From Bacteroidota bacterium (lineage in GTDB: Bacteria; Bacteroidota; Bacteroidia; Flavobacteriales; Weeksellaceae): a stretch of 64,000 bases of DNA. Location of the stretch: contig JAEWIE010000041.1 in the NCBI GenBank assembly GCA_023387375.1, positions 1 to 64,000 on the forward strand. The letters are read 5' to 3'. Position 1 is the first letter of the stretch. Each line of letters opens with the position of its first letter. This document shows, one piece after another, positions 43,758-53,352 of the stretch. The notes beneath the pieces were generated by a model. The model did no database searches, had not been told where the DNA came from, and was given only the letters and a program-made list of their open reading frames with translations. A program made the translations under genes and the position numbers.

Positions 43758-45017
43758 TTAGTGCGTAATGGTCTTTAAGTCCTCAGGCGAATGTTTGTGC
43801 TTAAACAGCACCCAAAACGCGATGGCAATCACAAAAGCATACAGAGCAAAAACGAGCCATATTTCATGCCACATTTTCCCTCCGTCTGGATGCGTAAAGT
43901 AGGCATCAATCATCCAACCACTTACGAGACTTCCCATCACGGCTCCAAACCCGTTGGTCATCATCATAAATACGCCCTGCGCAGAACTTCTAATTTTATA
44001 ATCAGTAGATCCTTCCACGAAAAGTGATCCCGAAATATTGAAAAAATCGAAAGCCATTCCGTACACGATGCAGGAAACAATAATGAACACAAGACCTATT
44101 CCTTCCGGCGTTCCGTATCCAAGTAACAAAAAGCGAAGAACCCATGCAAACATGGAGATAAGCATCACTTTTTTGATTCCATATCGCTTAAGAAAAAAAG
44201 GAATCGCTAGGATGAAAACCGTTTCTGAAATTTGAGAAATGGACATAATAATTGTGGAGCGCTTCACGACAAAACTATCCGCATAATGGGGATCGTTAGC
44301 AAAATCAGAAAGGAATGTATCCCCATACATATTGGTGAGCTGAAGCGCTGCTCCAAGAAGCATGGAGAAGCTAAAGAAAAGCGCCATCTTATAATCCTTA
44401 AATAGGGAAAAAGCGTTTAGTCCCAATTTTTCAGAGAGTGGTGCGTCTTTCGGTATTTTGTTTTGTGGAGGACAGGCAGGAAGCGTAAAGGCATAAATCG
44501 CTAAAATAAAGGCCACAACCGCCGCTATATAAAATTGATCTGCGGAATCTTTACTTCCCGTAAGATTGGTCACCCACATGGCGACAATAAACCCAATGGT
44601 TCCCCAAACCCGAATGGGTGGAAAATCTTTGAGAACATCATTCCCCGTGTTCTTTAACACGTTGTAGGCAATGGAATTGGAAAGCGCAATGGTGGGCATG
44701 TAAAAGAGCATGGCCAGAAGCATTACCCAGAAAAATTGATCTGGATTCACAAGCGAAGGCATTAACAGAAGACTTCCTCCGTAAAGGAAATGCAGTACGC
44801 CGTATAGCTTTTCTGCATTGACCCATCGGTCCGCAATAATCCCGATTAAAGCGGGCATGAATATTGAAGCGATTCCCATCGTAGAGAATACGGCTCCAAA
44901 TTCGGCTCCGCCCCACTGTTTGGTTGAAAACCAGTAAACAGCGATTGTAATTAGCCAAGCTCCCCAGACAAAGAACTGCAAGAAACTTAAAATGGTAAGT
45001 CTAAATTTTATATTCAT
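43758..45017 (-). CDS. nupG: Nucleoside permease, NupG/nucleoside:H+ symporter family
   Basis: The 419-residue protein starts MNIKFRLTILSFLQFFVWGAWLIT, the NupG-family N-terminus, and has 12 membrane segments. An in-frame extension to 45056 is upstream but the family start is clear. It would import nucleosides with protons. It stands alone between two terminators or gaps. Confidence 0.88.
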   Translation of the reverse strand: MNIKFRLTILSFLQFFVWGAWLITIAVYWFSTKQWGGAEFGAVFSTMGIASIFMPALIGIIADRWVNAEKLYGVLHFLYGGSLLLMPSLVNPDQFFWVMLLAMLFYMPTIALSNSIAYNVLKNTGNDVLKDFPPIRVWGTIGFIVAMWVTNLTGSKDSADQFYIAAVVAFILAIYAFTLPACPPQNKIPKDAPLSEKLGLNAFSLFKDYKMALFFSFSMLLGAALQLTNMYGDTFLSDFANDPHYADSFVVKRSTIIMSISQISETVFILAIPFFLKRYGIKKVMLISMFAWVLRFLLLGYGTPEGIGLVFIIVSCIVYGMAFDFFNISGSLFVEGSTDYKIRSSAQGVFMMMTNGFGAVMGSLVSGWMIDAYFTHPDGGKMWHEIWLVFALYAFVIAIAFWVLFKHKHSPEDLKTITH

Positions 45018-45101
45018 AGGACGGTCAAATAAAAAAGCCCTTAGTAGGGAGCACACCTTTCTATAATTTCAAAGTAGCTGCAACTATTGGGCATTGGGTC
45101 A

Positions 45102-45707
45102 TTAATCTAGGTTTCTTTTCCTTCTTTTAATTTCTTCTTGAAGTTCAAGTGCTGTATCAAAATCCTCGTCTTTTACGGCCTGCTCTAAAAGCAGTCTTAA
45201 TTCCGCTAACGGTATATTGTATATATCTTGAGACCCTAACTCATTAGAAGGTGTTTTATATTCAGGCTCACTGGGTTCGTCTCGTTGAATTTCAAGCAGA
45301 ATTCCTGCTTCTTCCAGAACTTGCGAAGTGGTATAGATAGGAGCTGAAAAACGAACTGCAATGGCCACCGCGTCTGAAGTGCGCGCATCGATCACGATTT
45401 CTTTGCCCGTTCCAAATTCCCGAAAAATCATATTGGAAAAAAAGACTCCGTCTACAATCTGATAAATCAGCACGGAAACCATCTCATAATTCACCGTAGA
45501 CACAAAAGTGGTAAAGAGATCGTGGGTTAAAGGCCTAGGTGGCTGAATGTCTTTTTCAAGCCCAAGGGAAATGGCCTGCGCTTCAAAATTACCGATCACA
45601 ACGGGCAACTTAATTTTGCTCGGAACATGTTCCAAAAGTAGTGCGTAGGCGCCAGATTGAGTCTGGCTATAGGAGATCCCTCGGATAATTAACTCTTTGT
45701 AATCCAT
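45102..45707 (-). CDS. Bifunctional nuclease family protein with UVR motif
   Basis: The 201-residue protein starts MDYKELIIRGISY, residue 27 of the longest frame, just after a -7 box. It has the DUF151/BFN domain (PVVIGNFEAQAISLGLE near 39 and IDARTSDAVAIAVRF near 105) and a C-terminal UvrB/UvrC-interaction motif (DEDFDTALELQEEIKRRK). Plant BFN members have RNase and DNase activity; bacterial function is less clear. Confidence 0.87.
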   Translation of the reverse strand: MDYKELIIRGISYSQTQSGAYALLLEHVPSKIKLPVVIGNFEAQAISLGLEKDIQPPRPLTHDLFTTFVSTVNYEMVSVLIYQIVDGVFFSNMIFREFGTGKEIVIDARTSDAVAIAVRFSAPIYTTSQVLEEAGILLEIQRDEPSEPEYKTPSNELGSQDIYNIPLAELRLLLEQAVKDEDFDTALELQEEIKRRKRNLD

Positions 45708-45711
45708 CTTA

Positions 45712-45719
45712 CAAATATA
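45712..45719 (-). promoter_or_regulatory. -7 box for the bifunctional nuclease gene, leaderless spacing
   Basis: The minus strand reads TATATTTG, ending 4 bp before the ATG at 45707. No clear -33 TTG was found at standard spacing. Confidence 0.5.
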
Positions 45720-45782
45720 AAAAATTATTAATTGGATGCGAGTGCATTGTACTTGCAGTTTGAGCACGAATTCTTCAAAGCA

Positions 45783-45808
45783 CAATGTCCCTCATTCGAA
45801 GGACATTG
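45783..45808 (-). terminator. Possible terminator of secDF
   Basis: An 8-bp perfect stem CAATGTCC/GGACATTG has a 10-base loop. It lies 29 bp past the secDF stop, but the T-run is weak. Confidence 0.45.
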
Positions 45809-45836
45809 CGTAAGAAAAATCGATTGGATTTTTACT

Positions 45837-48731
45837 TTATTTTATGCGTTTTTTCTTTTCCATATCTTCTGGTTTAAACCCTTTTTTGCGGAAAAGGTCG
45901 TAAGATATTGCCGAGGCAATAAACCAAGTGGAATAGGTTCCAAATCCAACCCCAATTAACAGGGCAAACATGAAGCCTCTTAAGTTCTCACCTCCTACAA
46001 TAAAGATGGCAAGAATAACAAGGAAAGTCATAAAGGCCGTATTAAAGGTTCTCCCTAGTGTACTAGAGATCGAATCATTAAATAGACTCTCTAAAGTCAT
46101 GTTCTTTTTGTCTTGAAGGTATTCCCGAATACGGTCAAAAATAATTACGGTATCGTTAATGGAGTATCCAAGTACGGTCAGAATCGCTGCAATAAAGTCC
46201 TGGTTAATCTCCATGCTAAATGGCATCACATTTTTAAGTAAGGAGTAGGCACCTAAAATCACAATCGAGTCATGAACAAGAGAGGCGATCGCTCCTGTGG
46301 AAAACTGCCATTTTTTGAAACGAACTAAGATGTATAGGAAAATACCCACTAAGGAGATTATAAGCGCTAAGGCTCCTCCTTTCTTAATGTCATCAGCCAC
46401 GGTAGGACCTACCTTAATGGAACTAATAATTCCATACTTTTCTTCTCCTGAACTACGGAAGGAATCCAAAGTAGCGTCTTTTGGAAGATACGGCTTAAGC
46501 CCTTCAAATAATTTAGCCTCGACATCCTGATCCGCTTGAAGACTCTCTTCGTTGACACGGTAGTCGGTTGTAATTTTTAATTGCTGATCGTTCCCGAAGG
46601 TTTTGACATCCACTGCATTTTGCTCTCCTTCTTCATTGACGAACTTGCCTTCTAGGTTGGTTTGGGCATCGTTTGCGATCACTGGTTTATCAAATCTTAC
46701 CACATAGCTACGTCCCCCGTTAAAGTCCACTCCAAATTTGAATCCTTGAGTGAAGATTGAGCCTAAACATACCACGGTAATAATGGCAGAAATAATATAG
46801 GCGTATTTTCTTTTTCCCACAAAATCAAACCACGTATGTCTGAAAATATTTTTAGATAAAGACGTCCAAACGGAAAGACCTTTTCCTTTGTTTAGTCGTG
46901 AGAAAATCATGACGCGCGTTAAAAGTACGCAGGTAAACATGGACATTAGAATCCCAATACCTAAGGTTACTGCGAATCCTTTGATCGGACCTGTACCAAA
47001 GATATAAAGCACTACCGCCGTTAATAGAGAGGTTAAGTTCCCATCAATAATGGCTGAGAGTGAGAAGTTGAATCCCTCGTTGTAGGCCTCTTTAATGTTT
47101 TTTCCCAAGAAGAGTTCCTCCTTGGTTCGTTCGTATACAATTACGTTCGCGTCAATCGCCATGGCCATCGAGAGTACGATCCCTGCAATCCCAGGAAGGG
47201 TGAGGGTTGCGTCCACCGAGTCCATAATTCCCATTAGGTAGAATAGGTTAATCGCCATCGCAATCACAGCGTAAATACCCGCTCCTCCATAATAGAAGAC
47301 TAAATATAAAATAACAATACCAAAGGCAATGATAAAGGACCAAAGTCCTGAATTCACAGACTCCGCACCTAGGGATGGACCTACGACCTCTGCTTGCACG
47401 ATTTTCGCACCTGCTGGCAGTTTACCAGCTCCAAGTACGTTTACTAAGTCTTGCGCCTCTTCCTGGGTAAAGTTCCCCGAAATCTGAGTTCTACCATTAG
47501 GAATTTTATTCACCACATTGGGTGCTGTATAGACGACATTGTCAAGGGTCACCGCTACTGGTTTTCCTACATTTTTCTCTGTCAAAGTCGCCCAATCACG
47601 AGATCCTTTGCTGTCCATTTGCATATCCACCACAATACGCCCCAGCTCATCGTAACTAATATTAGCCGTTTCTACAGCTCCGTCTACCGGTGCTTTCTGG
47701 TTGATATTCCCTCTTACTGCATAGAGAACCAAATTGTCTGGGTCGGCTGCCTCCGGCTTATATCCCCATTCAAATTTCGTGTATTTAATATGGCTTGGTC
47801 TCGCGTCCATAGCCACTTTGCTTGCAAGAATTTTATTAATTTTTGCGGTATCGGAAAGTTTTACATTCGCAACTCCGTTGGATCTCAGCGTGTTTAGTTG
47901 TAGTAAAGATTCAAAATTGAGATCTTTCGATACTCCCATTGAGTCTCCTTTTGCGGCTACTAAAGTTTTAAGGGTTTGGAAATAAGGGAAAACCTCTTGT
48001 AGTTCTTGCACTTCCCAAAACTGAAGTTTTGCAGAGGTTTGTAGCATCTTCTTCACACGGTCGATGTCCTTGACCCCAGGCATTTCCACAGAAATTCTTC
48101 CTGTACCTGGAACTCTTTGTACGTTGGGCTGCGTAACTCCCATCTTATCAATACGAGTTCTAATTACCTCGTAGGCCGTTCCGGTGGAAAGCTCAATTCG
48201 GTTACGAACTACCTTGCGAACTTCTTCGTCACTTGAGTTGAATTTAATTTCGGTCAAATTGGTGTTTCCGAAGATCTCAGGATCCGCCAATTTTAAATTC
48301 GCATTCTTCTCTTTGTTTACGATCTCAAACTCGTCAAAGAATAGATCTACATAGGTTTTGGTTGAATTTTTCTGAGCCTCGTCGGTACGGTCAAGCGCCT
48401 CGATAAGTACAGGATTGGTGGAATAATTGGTTAGGTTGTTGATCAGATCTCTTTGGTTAATTTCCAAAAGCACGTTAATCCCTCCTTTAAGGTCAAGACC
48501 AAGTTTCATTTCCTTTTCCTTTGCTTTGGAATAGTATAATTTAGTGAAACCTAGATTTAACGTGTCTTTGGAAAGCCTTGTGAGTTCGTTTTGGTATTTT
48601 ACCGGATCGTCTCCCGCCACTAATTCGGCTTGCTTTTCAATTTTCCCTGAGTACCACGTCGGCAAAAGTTCATTTAGACAAATAAGTCCTAGAACTAAGG
48701 CCACGAGTGTGATGAGTCCTTTTCCTTGCAT
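45837..48731 (-). CDS. secDF: Protein translocase accessory protein SecDF (fusion)
   Basis: The protein of 964 residues starts MQGKGLITLVALVLG; the longer frame to 48839 is upstream of the promoter. The SecD half has LGLDLKGGINVLLEI near 80 and a periplasmic P1 domain. It ends in six membrane segments with LPGIAGIVLSMAMAIDANVIVYER near 520. The SecF half has FGVDFNGGRSYVVRF near 655 and six segments with LGYSINDTVIIFDRIRE near 850. It uses the proton gradient to help proteins leave SecYEG. Fusion is normal in Bacteroidota. Confidence 0.94.
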   Translation of the reverse strand: MQGKGLITLVALVLGLICLNELLPTWYSGKIEKQAELVAGDDPVKYQNELTRLSKDTLNLGFTKLYYSKAKEKEMKLGLDLKGGINVLLEINQRDLINNLTNYSTNPVLIEALDRTDEAQKNSTKTYVDLFFDEFEIVNKEKNANLKLADPEIFGNTNLTEIKFNSSDEEVRKVVRNRIELSTGTAYEVIRTRIDKMGVTQPNVQRVPGTGRISVEMPGVKDIDRVKKMLQTSAKLQFWEVQELQEVFPYFQTLKTLVAAKGDSMGVSKDLNFESLLQLNTLRSNGVANVKLSDTAKINKILASKVAMDARPSHIKYTKFEWGYKPEAADPDNLVLYAVRGNINQKAPVDGAVETANISYDELGRIVVDMQMDSKGSRDWATLTEKNVGKPVAVTLDNVVYTAPNVVNKIPNGRTQISGNFTQEEAQDLVNVLGAGKLPAGAKIVQAEVVGPSLGAESVNSGLWSFIIAFGIVILYLVFYYGGAGIYAVIAMAINLFYLMGIMDSVDATLTLPGIAGIVLSMAMAIDANVIVYERTKEELFLGKNIKEAYNEGFNFSLSAIIDGNLTSLLTAVVLYIFGTGPIKGFAVTLGIGILMSMFTCVLLTRVMIFSRLNKGKGLSVWTSLSKNIFRHTWFDFVGKRKYAYIISAIITVVCLGSIFTQGFKFGVDFNGGRSYVVRFDKPVIANDAQTNLEGKFVNEEGEQNAVDVKTFGNDQQLKITTDYRVNEESLQADQDVEAKLFEGLKPYLPKDATLDSFRSSGEEKYGIISSIKVGPTVADDIKKGGALALIISLVGIFLYILVRFKKWQFSTGAIASLVHDSIVILGAYSLLKNVMPFSMEINQDFIAAILTVLGYSINDTVIIFDRIREYLQDKKNMTLESLFNDSISSTLGRTFNTAFMTFLVILAIFIVGGENLRGFMFALLIGVGFGTYSTWFIASAISYDLFRKKGFKPEDMEKKKRIK

Positions 48732-48760
48732 TTTAATTACAGCATTAAATTTTTCGTGGG

Positions 48761-48768
48761 CAAATATA
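48761..48768 (-). promoter_or_regulatory. -7 box for secDF
   Basis: The minus strand reads TATATTTG, 29 bp before the chosen ATG at 48731. It lies inside the longer frame and so supports the shorter start. Confidence 0.55.
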
Positions 48769-48825
48769 ATGATTTCCAAATCAATTAAGGATTTTTTAAC
48801 AGCACTTTTATGATTTGTTCGCCCA

Positions 48826-48889
48826 CCTAAAAAAAGCAAAGTTAGAATCCACTAGGCCTGTCAATACGCAGGTTTTAGTGAATTCTAAC
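48826..48889 (-). terminator. Terminator of hemN
   Basis: A 49-nt hairpin has outer arms of 14 bp with one G-T/C-A mismatch (48841-48854 and 48876-48889) and an inner CCTG/CAGG stem. It is followed on the minus strand by TTTGCTTTTTTT. Confidence 0.75.
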
Positions 48890-48933
48890 CTTAAATACGT
48901 TCTGTAAACGACTCTATAAAGAGAAAAATAGAT

Positions 48934-50298
48934 CTAAATAGTCATGGAAAATATCCTTGTTTCGGGCTTATTGCGTAGCATTCTTAAATCCAGTGTCATG
49001 GCCACATTTCGAGTAAAGGCTCTTCCTTTTTCTGTAATTTTGATCCTATTATCACTCAGATCCACCAGTCCATCCTGCTGCATCTCTAGGAGTCTCTCTT
49101 TTGCATTTTCTAATTCGGGAAGGTAATTATCTTGAGTCCAACTCGTTTCCAAACGACACATTAAATTCAAAATATGCTGACGTACAAGGAGATCCTCATC
49201 AGTTAAAATATGTCCTTTCACTACGGGTAGCTTTCCTTCCTCTACACGTTTTTGATATGATTCTACGGTTTTATCATTCTGTGCAAAGGCGTACCAACTG
49301 TCAGAAATAGCGCTCATGCCAAGTCCTACCATAAGCTGGGTTTTGCTAGAGGAATACCCCATGAAATTTCGGTGAATTTCGCCTGACTTTAAGCTTTGAT
49401 ACAGGTCATCCTGCTCTAAAGAGAAATGATCCATTCCCACTTCAATATAACCCAGGTTTTCAAGTAAATTTTTACCATTTTCGTACAACCTGCGTTTTTC
49501 TTCACCGCTTGGAAGGTCATTTTCATCAAATCCTCTTTGCCCCACTCCTTTAATCCAAGGCACGTGCGCATAGGAATAAAAGGCGATGCGGTCTGGTTTC
49601 AAAGTCATCGTTTTTAGAATCGTTTCATTCATCTTCTCCCAGGTCTGATGAGGAAGGCCAAAGACTAGGTCATGAGAAATACTGGTGTACCCAATTTCGC
49701 GCGCAAGACGCGTCACTTTCTCTACATTTTCGTACGGCTGAATTCGGTTAATAGCCTTTTGAACGGTAGGATCGTAATCCTGTACTCCAAAACTACAGCG
49801 TCTAAACCCAAGATCATAAAGCATCCTTAAATGAGCCTCTGTCGTATTGTTTGGGTGTCCTTCAAAGCTAAATTCGGGATTCTCGGCAATTTTTGCCTTT
49901 TTGAAGATTCCCTCTAAAAGAGTTCTCAGATTTTCAGGGGAAAAGAAAGTAGGCGTGCCTCCACCGAGATGGAGTTCTTTAATGATAGGCACTTCCCCAT
50001 TAAATAGGTCTAAATAAAGGTCCCATTCTTTTAAAACCGTTTCTAAATAAGGAGTTTCCACTGAATGTTGTTTTGTGATACGTTTGTGGCATGCACAAAA
50101 GGTACACAAACTTTCACAAAAAGGCAGGTGAATATAAATAGAAATGCCTTCCGAGGCATTGCTTTCTTTGAAGGTTCTAATCACGGAGCTTTCCCATTTA
50201 TCTGTAGAAAACTCAGACTCTTGCCAAAAAGGAACGGTAGGATACGAAGTATATCTAGGTCCAGGAATATTGTATTTATCTATGAGCGTTTGATTCAT
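48934..50298 (-). CDS. hemN: Oxygen-independent coproporphyrinogen III dehydrogenase
   Basis: The 454-residue radical SAM protein has the iron-sulfur cysteines C61, C65, C68 and C70 (FCESLCTFCAC) and the HemN-type start YNIPGPRYTSYP. It has HLGGGTPTF near 123 and the C-terminal HemN domain. It converts coproporphyrinogen III to protoporphyrinogen IX. The start MNQTLIDKYN is residue 14 of the longest frame and is set by the promoter box 4 bp upstream. Confidence 0.94.
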   Translation of the reverse strand: MNQTLIDKYNIPGPRYTSYPTVPFWQESEFSTDKWESSVIRTFKESNASEGISIYIHLPFCESLCTFCACHKRITKQHSVETPYLETVLKEWDLYLDLFNGEVPIIKELHLGGGTPTFFSPENLRTLLEGIFKKAKIAENPEFSFEGHPNNTTEAHLRMLYDLGFRRCSFGVQDYDPTVQKAINRIQPYENVEKVTRLAREIGYTSISHDLVFGLPHQTWEKMNETILKTMTLKPDRIAFYSYAHVPWIKGVGQRGFDENDLPSGEEKRRLYENGKNLLENLGYIEVGMDHFSLEQDDLYQSLKSGEIHRNFMGYSSSKTQLMVGLGMSAISDSWYAFAQNDKTVESYQKRVEEGKLPVVKGHILTDEDLLVRQHILNLMCRLETSWTQDNYLPELENAKERLLEMQQDGLVDLSDNRIKITEKGRAFTRNVAMTLDLRMLRNKPETRIFSMTI

Positions 50299-50302
50299 GA
50301 GG

Positions 50303-50310
50303 CAAAAATA
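50303..50310 (-). promoter_or_regulatory. -7 box for hemN, leaderless spacing
   Basis: The minus strand reads TATTTTTG, ending 4 bp before the ATG, with TTTG (50332-50329) 18 bp upstream. Confidence 0.6.
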
Positions 50311-50413
50311 CAAATTATAATAGAGTCCCAAATTCAAAACTGAATAATATCATCTATCACCCTTATGTCCATTCTTGTATCTTACATCGATCGCTTACCT
50401 TTACGTTTGAAGA

Positions 50414-51436
50414 TTAGAAGCCTTTAAAATCAAATTTTAAAATTTTCCCTCGACCTGCGACGACAAGCGTATTGGAATCTTGCCATTCACAGGCGTAAAG
50501 TCCTTTCTCCTGCGATACTACGCGCCAGGAGATACCTCCATCTGTCGAGTAGGAAAGATGCTGATCTCCAAGGGCCACAATCTGTTTTCCTTGGGATTTA
50601 GGTCTATATTTTACGCAGGTGGAGTATCCCGCATTTTTTCCTTCGGCTTGCAAAATCCAAGTTTCTCCTCCATCATTGGTAGTGGCAATAACGCCTTTGT
50701 TCAGAGATTGGTTCGTATAATCTCCTCCCACAGCAATTCCCTGGGTTTGGGAATAAAAATCAATGGAGTACATTCCACTTGAAGAAATGCCTTGAACAAA
50801 CGGCGTTTCAAACTTTTTCCATCCCATTTTATCACGTCGTAAGATACTTGACTTTATTCCTCCTGTGGCAATCCACAGTCTATCTTTTATAGAGCTAATA
50901 TTGGTATTACTGGCTGCAAAGGCAGCTTCTCCAATCGCGAGAGAAGGAAGTATATCGCAGGATAACATATCCCAAGTTTCAGTGAGGAAATTAAATTTTG
51001 CAATTCGAGGACAAGTAGTGTCCGAATCACTAAAGGTCCAACCCTCCCCCGATTTTGTAAAATGAATCGCATCGTAAAATGCACTTTTGGATTCATCCTT
51101 TCCAAGCAAAGTAGGCACTAAAGTCTTTGCATTTATCTTATAAAAATAGGCAGGTGTATCGATCGAAGTCGCGTAGAAAAATTTCCCTTTTCTACCTAAA
51201 GAGCGAAACTCTAGGTTCGGCTGAGAAACCTTAATTTGTTTTTGATCACTAGGATTCTTAATACTTACATATCCAATTTTGGATTTCGATCCTGCGTAAT
51301 AAACCTTTCCCTTGTAAATGGAAATCGCGCGGATACTAATATCATCCTTCAATAAAACGGTGCTTTTTTGAGCCCATAGACTTTGGCTTAGTAGTAGAAA
51401 AATGGCAACGACCCCAAGTAAATATCGATTATTCAT
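50414..51436 (-). CDS. Secreted beta-propeller protein (BNR/Ycf48-like)
   Basis: The 340-residue protein has a signal peptide (YLLGVVAIFLLLSQSLWAQ, cut near 22). It then has repeated blade motifs such as GVIATTNDGGETWILQAEG and LSYSTDGGISWRVVS, the Asp-box (SxDxGxTW) pattern of sialidase/Ycf48-type propellers. Typical annotations are oxidoreductase or photosystem-stability-like, but no catalytic residues can be named. It acts in the periplasm or at the surface. The permease terminator lies directly upstream. Confidence 0.8.
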   Translation of the reverse strand: MNNRYLLGVVAIFLLLSQSLWAQKSTVLLKDDISIRAISIYKGKVYYAGSKSKIGYVSIKNPSDQKQIKVSQPNLEFRSLGRKGKFFYATSIDTPAYFYKINAKTLVPTLLGKDESKSAFYDAIHFTKSGEGWTFSDSDTTCPRIAKFNFLTETWDMLSCDILPSLAIGEAAFAASNTNISSIKDRLWIATGGIKSSILRRDKMGWKKFETPFVQGISSSGMYSIDFYSQTQGIAVGGDYTNQSLNKGVIATTNDGGETWILQAEGKNAGYSTCVKYRPKSQGKQIVALGDQHLSYSTDGGISWRVVSQEKGLYACEWQDSNTLVVAGRGKILKFDFKGF

Positions 51437-51439
51437 AGT

Positions 51440-51473
51440 AAAAAAAACAGTCCTAGCTCAGGAGCTAGGACTG
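51440..51473 (-). terminator. Terminator of the amino acid permease gene
   Basis: An almost loopless perfect hairpin has arms CAGTCCTAGCTC and GAGCTAGGACTG (51448-51473). On the minus strand it is followed by eight T. It ends 4 bp before the ATG of the propeller gene, so that gene's promoter must lie within or before it. Confidence 0.9.
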
Positions 51474-51491
51474 CAGCATTAGAGTTTAAAC

Positions 51492-53168
51492 TTACTTTCT
51501 GTTTTTAAAGTATTGGTAGCCGTAATAAATCGTGTGAATGACAATCATTACGATGGAAAATAGAATCAATCCTGAATCGTCCGTTTCTGCATTTTGGTGA
51601 TGGAGATAGGTTAGAACCGCTAGAACAAGGGTTAAGATAATACCCGATAGCGCTGTGATTCTATAATTTTTAGGATCTTTAGTCGTTTCATTTTGTTTTC
51701 CTAGGAATGAATTACGAATTCCTCTATATAGATAGACATCCAGTCCAATCATCATCCAGCACACAAGTCGAATCCAAGTGTCGAAAGGAAGGAAAGCCAT
51801 CATTCCAAAGCAAACCAAAATACCTAGAATAGGAATAAGGGGAACCAAGGGTGTTCTAAATGCACGCGGCGCATTAGGCTGTGTTTTACGCATCACAAGA
51901 ACACCCGCGCAAACTAGGATAAACGCAAATAGAGTTCCGATACTAGTCATCTCTCCTACCACCCTTCCTGGAATAAACGCTGCAAAGAGGCTGACAAAAA
52001 CAAGGAAGAACAGGTTGGCTTTAAAAGGAGTTCTAAATTTATGATGGATTTCCGAGAACGCTTTAGGAAGAAGTCCGTCTTTACTCATTGAGTAAAACAC
52101 GCGGCTTTGCCCCATAAGCATCACGAGGATTACGGAGGAATACCCAAGCAAAATGGCCACGATGATCGAAGTGTTAAGCCAAGGATAAGCTGGGACTACC
52201 ACTCCATTTACGACGTCTCCCATCGCTTCAATCGCAATGGCAACAGGCGCTAAGTGATCACCTGAGCCTCCCGCTGTAAATTCTTTGTAATGCACAACTC
52301 CTACCATCACATAAGCGAAGACAATATAGAGTACTGTACAAATGATTAGGGATCCTAAAATTCCAATAGGCATCGCCTTCTTTGGATTTTTGGTTTCCTG
52401 AGCGGCGGTCGAAACCGCATCAAAGCCTATATAAGCAAAGAAGACAATAGCCGCTGCCCGTATGACTCCAGACCAGCCGTATTCTCCAAATTTGCCTGTG
52501 TTCTCTGGAATTAGCGGTGTTAAATTCTCAGGTTTAATATAATTGACCCCAATGACAATAAACAGAATCACAATAGCTACCTTCAAAACCACAATCGCGC
52601 CATTGACCCATGCCGATTCACTCGTTCCCTTAATAAGAACAAGAGACATAATCACCACAATGAAAACAGCGGGCAAATTAATCAGTCCGGCTTCCCCTGC
52701 GGAGGTAAGATCAAAGGGAGTCATCATCAGCTCTTCGGGAAGTGCGACTCCAAAATTGGAAAAGAACTTTCCTAAATAACCCGACCAACTCGAGGCAACT
52801 GTTGCGGCCCCGACGGCATATTCTAGCACAAGGTCCCAACCAATAATCCAGGCAATGAATTCACCCATCGTGGCATAAGAATAAGTATAAGCACTACCCG
52901 CCACAGGAATCATGGAGGCAAATTCAGCGTAACACAAACCTGCCAAGGCGCACCCCAGTGCAGCAATAACAAAAGACACCATGATCCCAGGCCCGGCATG
53001 GTTCGCGGCTGCCATTCCGGTGATCGAAAATAATCCCGCACCGATAATTGCACCAATCCCAAGGGCGACAAGGGAGCCTGCTGTTAGTGTTTTCTTGAGT
53101 CCTTTTTCAGACTCTTCTGCCTCTGCTAATAGTTGGTTAAGAGGTTTTGTCCTCCACAAATTTGACAT
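51492..53168 (-). CDS. APC family amino acid permease (cationic amino acid transporter type)
   Basis: The 558-residue protein starts MSNLWRTKPLNQLLAEAEES and has about 14 membrane segments. It has the APC signature GIGAIIGAGLFSITG near 38 and FFAYIGFDAVSTAAQETKNPKKAMPIGI near 250. This is the CAT/YfnA layout. It would import amino acids with protons. The longer frame to 53210 passes through the promoter box and is rejected. Confidence 0.9.
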   Translation of the reverse strand: MSNLWRTKPLNQLLAEAEESEKGLKKTLTAGSLVALGIGAIIGAGLFSITGMAAANHAGPGIMVSFVIAALGCALAGLCYAEFASMIPVAGSAYTYSYATMGEFIAWIIGWDLVLEYAVGAATVASSWSGYLGKFFSNFGVALPEELMMTPFDLTSAGEAGLINLPAVFIVVIMSLVLIKGTSESAWVNGAIVVLKVAIVILFIVIGVNYIKPENLTPLIPENTGKFGEYGWSGVIRAAAIVFFAYIGFDAVSTAAQETKNPKKAMPIGILGSLIICTVLYIVFAYVMVGVVHYKEFTAGGSGDHLAPVAIAIEAMGDVVNGVVVPAYPWLNTSIIVAILLGYSSVILVMLMGQSRVFYSMSKDGLLPKAFSEIHHKFRTPFKANLFFLVFVSLFAAFIPGRVVGEMTSIGTLFAFILVCAGVLVMRKTQPNAPRAFRTPLVPLIPILGILVCFGMMAFLPFDTWIRLVCWMMIGLDVYLYRGIRNSFLGKQNETTKDPKNYRITALSGIILTLVLAVLTYLHHQNAETDDSGLILFSIVMIVIHTIYYGYQYFKNRK

Positions 53169-53188
53169 GTTTAAATATTTTGATTTTC

Positions 53189-53196
53189 CAAAAGTA
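53189..53196 (-). promoter_or_regulatory. -7 box for the amino acid permease gene
   Basis: The minus strand reads TACTTTTG, 20 bp before the ATG at 53168. Confidence 0.5.
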
Positions 53197-53340
53197 TAAA
53201 TTTTTACCAACTTTTAACTATTTTCTCCCATTATTAACGAAAAAAAACTGAGGGAAGGGTATCGAATAAATTCTTTCGTTTGGATTTAGGAATTTCCCTT
53301 TTTTCGCATGTTTGATAAATCAAGTTCTAAGAATTTCTAA

Positions 53341-53348
53341 TATATTTG
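53341..53348 (+). promoter_or_regulatory. -7 box for pnuC, leaderless spacing
   Basis: TATATTTG ends 4 bp before the ATG at 53353. The nearest TTTG is 26 bp upstream, longer than usual. Confidence 0.5.
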
Positions 53349-53352
53349 ACTA

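Noticed and set aside
47451..47897. 148-residue plus-strand open frame
   Set aside because: It is a shadow within secDF, with no recognisable domain.
53211..53352. Vitamin riboswitch before pnuC
   Set aside because: No TPP, FMN or NAD-II type conserved core is visible, and the predicted transcript begins at the start codon.
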